Below are positions 54,725 to 64,000 of a DNA stretch of 64,000 bases, one piece after another. The notes under the pieces were generated by a model, which saw only the letters and a program-made list of their open reading frames with translations, was not told where the DNA came from and did no database searches. Position 1 is the stretch's first letter, and every line of letters begins with the position of its first letter. This DNA comes from Madurella fahalii (lineage: Eukaryota; Ascomycota; Sordariomycetes; Sordariales), in assembly GCA_029876055.1 (NCBI GenBank), contig CM056877.1, positions 372,001-436,000 on the forward strand, given 5' to 3'. The position numbers and the translations under genes are program-made.

Positions 54725-56037
54725 CTACGCCATAAACTCTGCGAGTCCTTCTGCAACTACCTCTTCTGCAACCATCTCCTGAAGCTCCATATTACCACCC
54801 TCAGGATCAGACCCACCAAGTCGCCTGAAGCCTGCAAGTTGACGCCCAATATCTAATACCAAATATTTGGCGTCTTCTCTCCTCAAGTACAACAGCGTTA
54901 ACACGGTCGTGCACAACGCCCCGATCTGATCCAGCTCCCATAGAGATGACCCGGTTACCGGCAACATTGATCCAATCGTGCCATAAGCAGCTCCATAAAA
55001 ACTAATCTGCAGAATAGTGAAGGCAGTGACTCTCGCAGCCCTCGAAGGGTACACCTTCACCCGGTAAGGATACGTCTCACTCAGCCGCTCCATAGATATT
55101 ACCGAGTACGACATTAGCAGAAATAACATGACATAAACGGAAAGTACCAGCAGCGGGTAGGCATACGGCTCTCCAGAGAGCGACATAACCACCCCGTGGA
55201 TAAAGGTCCCCGCAGACTTCCACATCCAGCTCCGATTCGTCCTGGGCAAGAACTCCGGATGCTCCTCATTATCCTGCCCGTCCCGCTGCCACGACAGCCG
55301 CGACGTCGGACCAAAGACAGTCAGGGCCGAAACGAGGACGAATACGGCCGCGCTCATGCCCGGATCGATGCGGCAGCGTATCAGCCGGGCCACGACATCG
55401 CACACCGCGACTAGCGGGTAGGCTACCGCGGCTATCATCTCGCCGTCCAAAACATCCGCCGGGTCTTTACTCCCCCACTTGGGCAAGTGAAATGGCTCAC
55501 CCTCGTTGTCGCTCTCGTCGTTGTCGCTCCCGTCTTGTCTTCGTGCTTCCTCGCTCTGCGCGCACTTGGAGTGCCAGATGGATGGGAATGCGGCGGCGTA
55601 CGCGGTGACGAGCCACGAGAGATAGGCGCCGGGCCCATACCACCCGGAGACGCCGTCGGCGGGGCCGGCCGTGGCGTCGCGCTTGTCGGCCCACGACATG
55701 CAGCGGCCGGGGCGGTCGAGCTTGCCTATGTCGTCGACGAAGTCGTTTGGGATGTACCCCACGCCGGTTCCCGTAGACATAACCAGTCCGATGAACCAGG
55801 CGAACCAGTTGTTCGGCGCCCAGAGTACCGGTGTGAGGGAGAGGAAGAGCCATATGATTGCCATGGCTGAGGAGACGTATAACAGTTTGAAACTGGGCAC
55901 GGGTTAGCGACGTCTGATAGGAGTGTATAGTTGGAAATGGATTGAAAACAAGGGCACACCGACAGTTGGAGAACCCAGTCTGTGAGGATTGCACCCCAGT
56001 CATATTGGGTTATGTCTGTTTTGCCTGCTCGCGGCAT
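54725..56037 (-). CDS. Unrecognised multi-pass membrane protein, 415 aa
   Basis: The first exon (56037-55958) starts with ATG and encodes MPRAGKTDITQYDWGAILTDWVLQLS. A 65-base intron (55893-55957, branch GCTAACC, acceptor CCCAG) joins it to a long exon whose only start of its own would be GTG. I count about eight hydrophobic helices: near residues 27-50, 56-76, 115-130, a pair at about 175-215, two at about 260-300 and two at about 320-375. A charged acidic loop (Asp/Glu/Ser-rich) sits after the third. The C-terminal 45 residues are soluble and acidic. No transporter or receptor motif stands out. This looks like one of the fungal-specific membrane families without a function. Start and splice are well supported. 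Confidence 0.75.
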
Positions 56038-57989
56038 GCTGGGACTCTGGGACCGTGTGGTATGAAGACACTGCGTGAGATAGTGAATGCAGGTGGAAGT
56101 CTTGGGGGGACGCGGTGTGGGGGATCGTTGTTATGGTGCTTATCGTGAAAAACGCCTCGTGGTTTGCCTTGGCACCTTACGGCTGGCTTCCTCAGCGCCA
56201 CGACCCAGCGTCCCATGTGCAGACTACTACATAGGTAGAATGCAGCCAATCAGGGCTGGATCCAACAGAAAATTACCAAGACCTCAAATTCGTTGAATGC
56301 TACATTATAGAATTTTAAATCCCTCTGTAGTAGCTACACAAAAAGCATATCACGCCTAGGGAGGTGTCAACTGTGTCAGCCCCCTAGTATCGTACTCAGT
56401 TAGAGCTAATTTGCCACTCCCAGCTTCTTCTTCTTCACCGGGTGGGTCTTGTAGCTGCTCTGGTCATAATTCTCCCACAGTATCATCGTGCACTTGGGAA
56501 TTGCGTTCAAGATCCTCCTCGGTGTCGCCAGAACCAGCAGAAGCTTGAGAACGAGGCGAACTCGAGAGTTACTAATCGGTGATCCTTGTCTGCCTTCATA
56601 AGAAGAGCGAAGCACAAGCGGTAAACTTCCCTGCTCGCAGCCGCCACTAAAGGAGCGTTGAAATATATCACCAAATATCAGTACGATTGCGGGATGCAGA
56701 GTTTCCGTGGACCCGCTCTGTAAAGAACAGCTTGTGTCTATTAGGTATATATTTGGTTTATAGTGAAAATGCGAACAATTGTCCGCCTTGGATGAAGAAG
56801 ATGAACCAGACCCCCCGGTTATCCAGAGAGTTATTTCTGGCAGAATCTCGGTATAGACTAGTACGATAAAAAAGGAACCAATAATATGATTAACAAGCGG
56901 TATGGAGATATTCTAAGTAAGGGGATTCCGTTCCTCACTCACGATGTACCACTCCCTCAACCGGGATACTGAATGTTGGTTCGGCGGACCACGTAACCTT
57001 TCCCCAGAGCTCGAAATGTCTGAAAGATATCAAAGTTAATAAGAGGCAGGTCACAAACCGACCAAGCCAGCCCAGCGTATGAGGTTCAGAAGACTATTAC
57101 TGACACCCTATTTGGAATCCCCCTTAACACAGCTATTCGCGCTTCAATCAGGCCGCCCTTCCACACCTTGTTACAATATGCCGTAGCGGATCCCCTTAAT
57201 AAATAAGGGACGAATAGTAGGTTGTAGGTCAAATCCGTGGCTCATTGCTTTTCAACTTTTTCGTCTTGACTATATCGCTAGTGGCAGCCTACTAATATAC
57301 CTCTAGCCTTACAGTGTACAAGGGGCGCTGGCTTCCTGGGCCAAGCAGCGAATAAACGATATACTTGACCGTCGCTGGAAGTAACAGATCGGGCTAGCCC
57401 TGGCCGGCTAGTCGGTCCAGAATCCAGTTCCAAGATATTTCACCCATATGAAATGCAGCGGTTCGAGCCGTGATGTCTCTTTACGAAAAGACGTAGTAGT
57501 ACTTAGCTTTGGCGTTGGAAGGCATTTTCGAAAGATCGCTCTAATCAACATTGGACAGTTCTGCACTGGTTAACTAGCGGGCTGTAATGGCCTGTCGGGA
57601 CCTATGCACCGAGATTAAAAGGACTTTGGGTCAATGGCAGGTAAGCATCTTATAATCTGTGTTAGGCTATTCCTTAACCGGATCCCCATCGACGCATCGG
57701 TTGCAATATTACAACGCTAGAACGTTGGTTGGTTCGGAGCGTTTGTCCTTTCTTTTCTTTTCCTTTATTGCCTCTTCCACCCTGCCCATCTTACGTCCCA
57801 TCGCTCCAAGGAGTGGACTCTCCTTTCCCTTCACTGTGGAGCTCGACCAGACCGTGCTTGGAGTTCGAATCCTACCTTGTCCCTCGCGGACTCATTTGTT
57901 GGCCGTGCCCATCAAGACTTGGTTCTCGGTTCACCCCTCCATCTTGGTCCCTGATCTGCACGCCGCATCATTCTTTGGAGGGGTCCGAT
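56038..57989. other. Spacer, no gene seen
   Basis: Divergent upstream regions of the membrane protein (left) and the GMC oxidoreductase (right). A pyrimidine-rich stretch around 57745-57790, before the GMC start, is typical of fungal promoters. No RNA gene or repeat is seen. Confidence 0.45.
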
Positions 57990-60073
57990 ATGTTGTTCTC
58001 TGACCGTAGACCCTCTGTCTTCGCCAGTTTGGCCCTCGCACTCTTTTCTATTCTTGGTCCTGTTTCTGCTTCCACCAAGTGCGATCATAATGCCACTTGC
58101 GACTACGTTGTCGTCGGTAGTGGTCCAGGCGGCGGTATTGTCGCTAGTAACCTCGCCTTGGCTGGCCACAGCGTTCTGCTGATCGAGGCTGGCCGTGACG
58201 CGTCCGGCGATATTTCTACCACTGTCAATGCTCTCGCCTACCCTCAAAACTCTGACATTCAGTGGTCTTTTTTTGTGAAACATCATTCGTACCTCGACGT
58301 CGAAGGGCGCTTCCGCCTGCTCACGTGGACGCTGCCCAATGGCACGTACTGGATCGGTCCCGAAGCTAAGGCACCATCTGATGCAACCCTCAGAGGAGTT
58401 TGGTAGGTGCTGAGCAGACGCGATCTTGTATGCTCATTTGATAATACTGACGAGAAAATTCATGTCAGGTACCCTCGTGGCGCGACTTTGGGTGGAAGTG
58501 CCATCGTCAACGCCATGGCATCGGTTCTTCCAAACGACGCCGACTGGAACAGGAAGCTCTTCGTCAAGATTGAGAAGAACCTTTACTTACGAACAAACGA
58601 GTCCAAAGCGGGCCATGGATTTGATGGCTTCGTACAGATGGGCCAACGCGATTCGAGTTATACACCCGGGGCGTCTTGCTTTGTTGTCTCACCTTGCAGA
58701 GGATCTCGTCGGTCATCCTGTGGACCAAGCGGCAGCACTCGAGTTCCTGGAGTGTGATGCAAACTTTCTTGGCGATTCCAGAGATAAGGCGGCCGAGCCA
58801 TTTGGCCTCCCAAACCACAACAACAACAACGGCCGTCGGTGGTCTCCACGAGATCTCGTCAAGGATACCATTGGCAAGACACCGAAGTTGACGCTGGCGC
58901 TGGAGTCCCTAGCCACCAAGATTCTTTTTGACGAGTCAAAATCCACACCCAAGGCCAAAGGCGTCGAGTATCTCCAAGGAGCAGGTGTGTATGGCGCCTC
59001 GTGGCAGCACGACAAGGCCACGGCCCCCAAGGGAACCAAGAAGCGCGCTTTTGCTCGCAAGGAAGTCATTATCAGCGGCGGTGTGTTCAACGCTCCCCAA
59101 CTTCTCCAGCTCAGCGGTATCGGCAATGCGAAACTCCTGAGCTCCCTGGGAATTCCCGTCATCTCAGATCTTCCCGGCGTTGGCGAGAACCTCCGTGACA
59201 ACCAAGAACTCCCCGTCGCCGGTCTAAGCCCGGTCAACGTTACCTCGCTTCCTCGCAATCCAGCTTGGGACAGCTGCACCTTAGGAGCTCCGGGAGACCC
59301 GTGTCTCGCGCAGTGGGAGCAAGGCACTGGCGCCTACACGTTGCCGAATGGCAATTCCGAGTGCGCTTTCCTGAAAACGAACCACAGTCCCGATGGGAAT
59401 CGCGATGTGATCACATTTGCGTAAGTCACCTCTCTCCGAGTCTATAAAACGCTGGGATGGCGATGAGGTACTGACCCATTTCTCATCATAAATCAGCCCT
59501 CCTGGTGTCTTCCGAGGCTTTTCCCCACCCGCAAGCAACAGGCCTTTTGTTGACACCCCCGACACAATGTGGCGAAGCCTCGCACGCATGAACGTCCAGA
59601 ATGCGGCGGGCTATGTCAAGATCACATCCACCAATCCCAGGGTGCCCCCTGAAATCCACATCCGGCAGTACGAGTCTCCCGGCGGAGGCGACGTCGACTT
59701 GGGGGCCATGGTGGACGCCGTTGCTTTGGTACGCCGCGTCTTCATGTCGCTTCCTGCCCCGTACGGTCCCGCCACGCCGACCGAGCCTCCATGCAACGCG
59801 GGTATTACTGCCGATGGCTCCTGCAAGGATCCTGAGGAAGACAAGAAGTTCATCTACGAGCAGACTTTCGGCCACCACCCCGTCGGCACATGCAAGATCG
59901 GCAAAAAGGGCGACAAGATGGCCGTCATCTACAGCAAGTTCAGAGTATTTGGTGTCAATGGCCTGCGTGTCGTCGATGCCAGTGTCTTCCCTATCGCGCC
60001 TGGTGGGTTTCCCGTCCTCCCGACCTTCATGGTCGGCCAAAAAGGCAGTGAAGAAATTCTCGCAGATGCGTAA
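57990..60073 (+). CDS. Secreted GMC oxidoreductase, with apparent frame break
   Basis: ATG at 57990 with a signal peptide (...FASLALALFSILGPVSAS). The FAD-binding GSGPGGG is at residues 43-49, and YPRGATLGGSAIVN and GGVFNAPQLLQLSGIG are the GMC signatures. The C-terminal block has the catalytic His in HHPVGT and ends FPVLPTFMVGQK. Introns 58403-58468 and 59421-59496 are clear. Between them the frame changes near 58668-58671 (a G4 run). Conserved text lies on both sides (GHGFDGFVQMGQRD before, LLSHLAEDLVG after). Either one base is inserted there (a pseudogene or a sequence error, 646 residues if ignored), or an intron at 58632-58701 with a weak GAG acceptor removes the part (623 residues). 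The enzyme would oxidise an alcohol or sugar with FAD. A P450 lies downstream. Confidence 0.8.
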
Positions 60074-60287
60074 TTAGGTAGTGTATGGCAACACATAGTA
60101 ATAGTACCTACGTAAGGGAGGCAAACAGAGCCCAGGCCTTCTTGGTCAATGTCAGAAAGTTCATTATTAGGAAATAAGACGAACACGCAACTGAAGTTAA
60201 CGAGGATGAATGTCTGCCTCGGAATAGATTCCGGCCTCCCTCTTAGCTGCCACCACTCGTCTCCAGCACTCATTTCATGCCCCACCA

Positions 60288-61835
60288 TCAGCGCCTAACG
60301 TCTGCTACCTTGTGATTGTCGCAGGTTTTTGTACGACTTGCGTTAGGAGCTGTCGCCAAGCAGACTAATTCATGCTCACTAGACTGGGATGTGTAGGTAG
60401 CCGAACGCTTAGAATGATCGCAATACGCGCAATGACGATGATCCTGGGTGCCGCCGAAAGACACCACTGGAGGCTGTGTTGAGATGTTGTGGCCCAACGT
60501 TGCTGTAGACTGTTTCGATCGGAATAGTCGTTCGCGGGCAGAAAGAAGGGTTGAGAATAGCCGGCTCTGGGAGAAGATGTTGATCCAAAACGAAGACAGC
60601 GCAGGTGCACAGGCAACTATGATAGTCCCAAAGACTTCCATGTAGCTGTAGGAAGCGACGTTAGGAACCAAAGTCTTAAACCGGGCTTGATAATGGCACC
60701 GGAGATGCTCCTAGTCACTTACGCTGTAATGGCGGCGGCAGCACCATTCCAGACGGGGTCCTCCGTACCTCGCGTCACTATGATTCTGTAGGCAAGGCCG
60801 ACTATACTTGCAATGACAATCCTTTCCTCGGTGTTAACGTGCGTTGGCGGGGGGGCGGATATTCCACGTCGAGAATGGGGGGGCCTGCACTTACAAAAAA
60901 CCAACTAGGAAGACAACCGTCAACCCTCTTTTCTTCTGTCGATCAAGATGGAGGCCACTGATGATGATGAACGGCACGATGAACATGATCACGTCTGCCA
61001 CCACCGTGCAGACGCCGACCATGATACTCGCCGGCGCACTTGTGGCGCACCTTGCAAGCTGGTTGTTGTCCCATTCTTCACCCCTTCGTGGAATGCAAAG
61101 CACAATGGTTACGATCTCGAAGGAGGTATAAGAAAGGAATGTGAGGACTATAAGTCCATAACACACGAGACGAACCCATCTCGAAATGCCGAAGACTCGG
61201 ATGAAGAAACTGAGAATGGAAGCCTTGCTGCTGAAGTGCGATACCATGGCGAGCATTGTGTTTGCAAGTTGGTACTATGCAAGGTGTTGGTAACAACCCG
61301 AATGCATCTCGCCCCGGAATGCTTGGACGCTGCCTGAGAACTTACCTGCAAGACTCTAGGAGTAATAGCAGTGACGGGTACATCCCAAGAGTGCTTTCCC
61401 AACCCGAGCCTCACGACTATCAGTAGGGCCGTAAGCCTCCAACTAACGATGGGACAAAAAAGGGATATGGACGTACCGCTGTAGAACATGGCCCATTGCG
61501 CAATAACTGCAACCTCTGCCACGACACACAGGCCTGTGTTGCCACAGTTATGTTAGATTGCACCAGTCCCAATGGAGCTCATCAAGCTAAGGTAATTGAC
61601 AAAAATCAGAAAGGACTCGAAACATACAATCATCCCAGTACACTCTGCGGGACTTCTGGATTACCGTATACAGACGTAACATCACAAAGAGAGCACTAAT
61701 GGAAGTGAATGCGACTCCGGTTGCTAGAGTGGCCGGCTCCAGCGAGGGGCCGCCAGCGAAATTGGGAGGATCGCCATTCGGGTTGGGGGCAAGAGGAATG
61801 GTTGACAAGTCAACGCCCGGTGGAAGACTGTCCAT
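60288..61835 (-). CDS. Rhodopsin-domain (Pth11-like) membrane protein, 390 aa, six exons
   Basis: Leftward from an ATG at 61835. The introns are 61534-61627, 61417-61476, 61275-61345, 60822-60894 and 60646-60722. An outer N-terminus of about 30 Pro-rich residues precedes TM1 (LATGVAFTSISALFVMLRLY). Then come WDDCLCVVAEVAVIAQWAMF, GLGKHSWDVP, QLANTMLAMVSHFSSKASILSFFIRVFG, ISRWVRLVCYGLIVLTFLSY, a Cys-Trp-type loop, VVADVIMFIVPFIII, IVIASIVGLAYRI and the last helix EVFGTIIVACAPALSSFW. The WDD, GxGKH and K-A/T-S-I-L-x-F-F/Y-x-R motifs mark the family. The cytoplasmic tail of about 85 residues is Ser/Thr-rich. Its job is probably sensing at the plasma membrane, with the ligand unknown. It is convergent with the GMC gene, 214 bases apart. 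Confidence 0.85.
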
Positions 61836-62437
61836 TTTTGTGATTGCGGTGCAGCACTGAAACTTGGGGGTGACACATGCAGCCTCTGGCCGGCGTGTTG
61901 GCAGGTTGTGGCTGTTGGTCCGGCTGCCTCACTTATATAGACCTTGGGGAGACTTGGTAGCGGCTACTTGATCACAATTCATGAGTGCCTTGCCGCCAAC
62001 GCAACTGCGTATTGGAGGCACGGCGTAGCCTGCATGTTCTCGCCATTGTTTACCGAGTTCATTCATGCAACCAATATCCTGGTCACCAGAAGAGCTGAAC
62101 AGGAGAAGCTGACGTGAATGCAGGGGAGGGGCGCAGAAACAATACCTGGGGTCGCTCAACATGATTTGTTGACACCAACGGGATTGGGGGTTCTTGGCGA
62201 ATGCCTGGAAAATGTTCTACCTTTAGGCAAAGCAATCACAGCAAAGAGTTGGAAGAGGATGGGAGGCGTGGGCTTTGGCAGGCGGCAATATCTGAGGTGT
62301 TAAAGATTTTAAGCTAAGTTATCTTACCTAAGCTATGAACTCCCCCCGTCACCCTATAAACCAAGCTGAGTCCGAGTTAGGTGCTTACTCGGTACTCCAA
62401 ACAGGCTACACCATCGAATACTCCACTCGCCAGCACG
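61836..62437. other. Divergent promoter region
   Basis: This 602-base spacer lies between the starts of the Pth11-like gene (leftward) and the right-edge P450 (rightward), so the two could share regulation. No gene or clear operator is seen. Confidence 0.45.
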
Positions 62438-63969
62438 ATGCTTCTGCTGATGTTAACTAGTAATGCTCTAGGAGCAATGTTCTTCAGTCTCGCCGTTATC
62501 TCGGTCCTGCTTCTGTGCTCCGTTTCCGTCTCTCCTAAGAAACACCCATGGCCAGTTCCGTCACACATTTGGTCAATCCTTCGCAGTCCGGTGTCAGTGG
62601 TCAAGAGGCGTGCTAAGGCCTGGGCCTTCCTCTTTAGAGGCCCGAGCATTATACAAGATGCATACAACGAGGTAGGGTTCCGGTCTCAACCCTTCATCGT
62701 GACAGCTAGCTGGGCTAACTTGCCAACTTCAAAGGCCCAGAGAACTCCATTCTTCATCGACGTACCCGAAAACCGCTATCTCGTCGTGTCTTCCTGGAAT
62801 CACATCAAGGAAATTGATGCTGCGCCGGACAGTGTTTTGTCTCTTCAGGCGGCGGCAAAGGAGGTTTTACAGCCAAAATACACCATGACAAACTTCAACT
62901 GGCTCGACAAAAGAGGAGTGGAAGGCACACCGCTGATCAGAACACTGCGTACACTCCTCACAAACCACCTTCCCGAGATCTTGCCCGAGATCCGACGTTC
63001 TATGTCGGGGCTCATGGACACACTTTATGACGCCCACCCAGTTGTAAATGGCAAGAGCACATGGAATTTTGACTCGTGATAATGGCTAATAAGTGATCTA
63101 GGCACCAAGTCCTCTCCACTGTATTCAATGGTGGTGAAGGGGATTGCACACTCCAATGCTCTGGCATTTTTCGGGACAGATCTGGGTACTTGGACCTTCT
63201 TAACCCACCCTACTATAGACTGACTGTAACCACCAGCACGGAACGAGACCTTCATGAAAGCCGGGATTGATTTCATCGAGCAAACGGTTCTCATCGCTGA
63301 AATATTACGGGTGCTCCCCAGCGTCATCTCCGAGTAAGCCGATGAGAGTTCGAATCTAAAGCCATCTCACCTAACTTTTGAACCAAATCAGTCCGATTGG
63401 AAAGCTGTTGTCCAAAACGCTCAACTCTGGTCAGATCATGTTTGGCCACTTGTTGCCCGTAGCTGCCGAGCGCCTTGAAGAGAGGGCTCGACAGAGACTT
63501 GGGCACAAAGTCCCTGAACATGTAGGTTCTTTCCCGTCTCAACATGATGCTGATTTCGATGGCCTGACGGAAACACAGAAAGATTGCATTCAATGGGTTA
63601 TGGAGACATCACCGAAAGCAAACCCATGGTCAGCCGAACGGATAGTACACGAACTCATGGCTTTATGGTTCGGATCCGTGCACATAACGTCAACCGTGAG
63701 TGAGAGAGGCGCCCCGAACACATGCACACCACCAACTCAGCCCCCTTTGATCACTTCAGGTTCACGTGGAAACTGATGCTTCTATACGACATACCAGACT
63801 ACTTGTTTTGCCATTCATGATCTCTGCCTCCGGCCAGAGTATATCGAGCCGCTTAGGAAGGAAATTGAGAGCACCGGATGGGAAGCGTTCGAGAAATCTG
63901 GCGGAAAATGCTTCCCCCTGCTCGACAGCTTCATGAAGGAATCGGCACGTGTCACTCCCGTTGAATCAG
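62438..63969 (+). CDS. Cytochrome P450, 5' part; heme region outside window
   Basis: ATG at 62438 with an N-terminal anchor (ALGAMFFSLAVISVLLLC). I follow six exons with introns 63044-63109, 63186-63236, 63334-63391, 63522-63578 and 63696-63797. A sixth intron starts at 63970 (GTGCGT), and the window ends inside it. About 399 residues are readable. The joins restore family strings: SSPLYSMVVKGIAHSNALAFFG, ETFMKAGIDFIEQTVLIAEILR, KDCIQWVMETSPKANPW, ALWFGSVHIT-S-T-TTCFAIHDLC and RPEYIEPLRKEI. The K-helix is ESAR, reached just before the edge. The style is that of fungal P450s acting on terpenoids or other specialised metabolites (the ent-kaurene-oxidase-like group), which is an inference. The heme Cys cannot be checked here. 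Confidence 0.82.
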
Positions 63970-64000
63970 GTGCGTGAACATGCTGGCTACCTGACTTTAG

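Noticed and set aside
57855..57875. GTTCGAATCC, a perfect tRNA B-box word
   Set aside because: No A box at the right distance, no T-stem pairing and no acceptor stem; it falls in the leader of the GMC gene. Similar words at 7908, 57451 and 63350 fail for the same reasons.
1..64000. CRISPR arrays, prophage, insertion sequences, telomere repeats and rRNA genes
   Set aside because: None is visible. The intron structure and gene families show a fungal nuclear region, where bacterial features are not expected.

Overview
The window is nuclear DNA of a filamentous ascomycete (Pezizomycotina), most likely a Sordariomycete. Most protein genes are broken by short introns of about 45-150 bases with fungal branch sites (CTAAC, CTGAC or CTAAT just before a CAG, TAG or AAG acceptor). 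Coding exons are GC-rich and the spacers are neutral or AT-rich. The gene content fits a plant-litter ascomycete: an AA9 polysaccharide monooxygenase, a Mnn2-type mannosyltransferase, Rds1-type ferritin-like protein, Pth11/rhodopsin-type membrane proteins, several P450s and small secreted cysteine proteins. There are no operons and no sign of bacterial DNA. I reconstructed every spliced model by hand, from splice-site consensus, reading phase and family motifs.

Layout. 0-9.3 kb: a small CGH-motif protein, a secreted beta-lactamase-like serine hydrolase, a SAM methyltransferase and a small secreted cysteine protein. 9.9-18.4 kb: a large C2H2-like nuclear protein, an AT-repeat tract, a GT71 mannosyltransferase and a second small secreted protein with an alternating-glycine tail. 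18.4-23.4 kb: a 5 kb stretch with no supportable gene. 23.4-34.4 kb: a secreted carboxylesterase, a D-2-hydroxyacid dehydrogenase, a CYP52-like P450, a ferritin-like Rds1 homologue and an unrecognised 590-residue protein. 34.8-46.8 kb: a SET-MYND protein, a degenerate repeat region, a P450 and a secreted FAD oxidase facing each other, and an EH-domain/Vps4-type AAA ATPase fusion. 46.8-53.3 kb: an AT-rich relic region with diverged repeats, a rhodopsin-domain membrane protein, a frame-broken kelch pseudogene and the AA9 enzyme. 53.3-64 kb: a multi-pass membrane protein, a GMC oxidoreductase with an apparent one-base frame break, a Pth11-like protein and a P450 that runs off the right edge.

How the genes relate. 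The right end (GMC oxidoreductase, membrane protein, P450) and the P450/FAD-oxidase pair at 38.9-42.7 kb look like parts of specialised-metabolism loci, although no backbone synthase lies in the window. The AA9 enzyme, the esterase and the serine hydrolase are stand-alone secreted enzymes.

The most unusual gene is at 44.1-46.8 kb. It encodes an N-terminal four-fold repeat of unknown family, a calcium-type EH domain and a complete Vps4/fidgetin-class AAA motor without an MIT domain, all in one 791-residue polypeptide.
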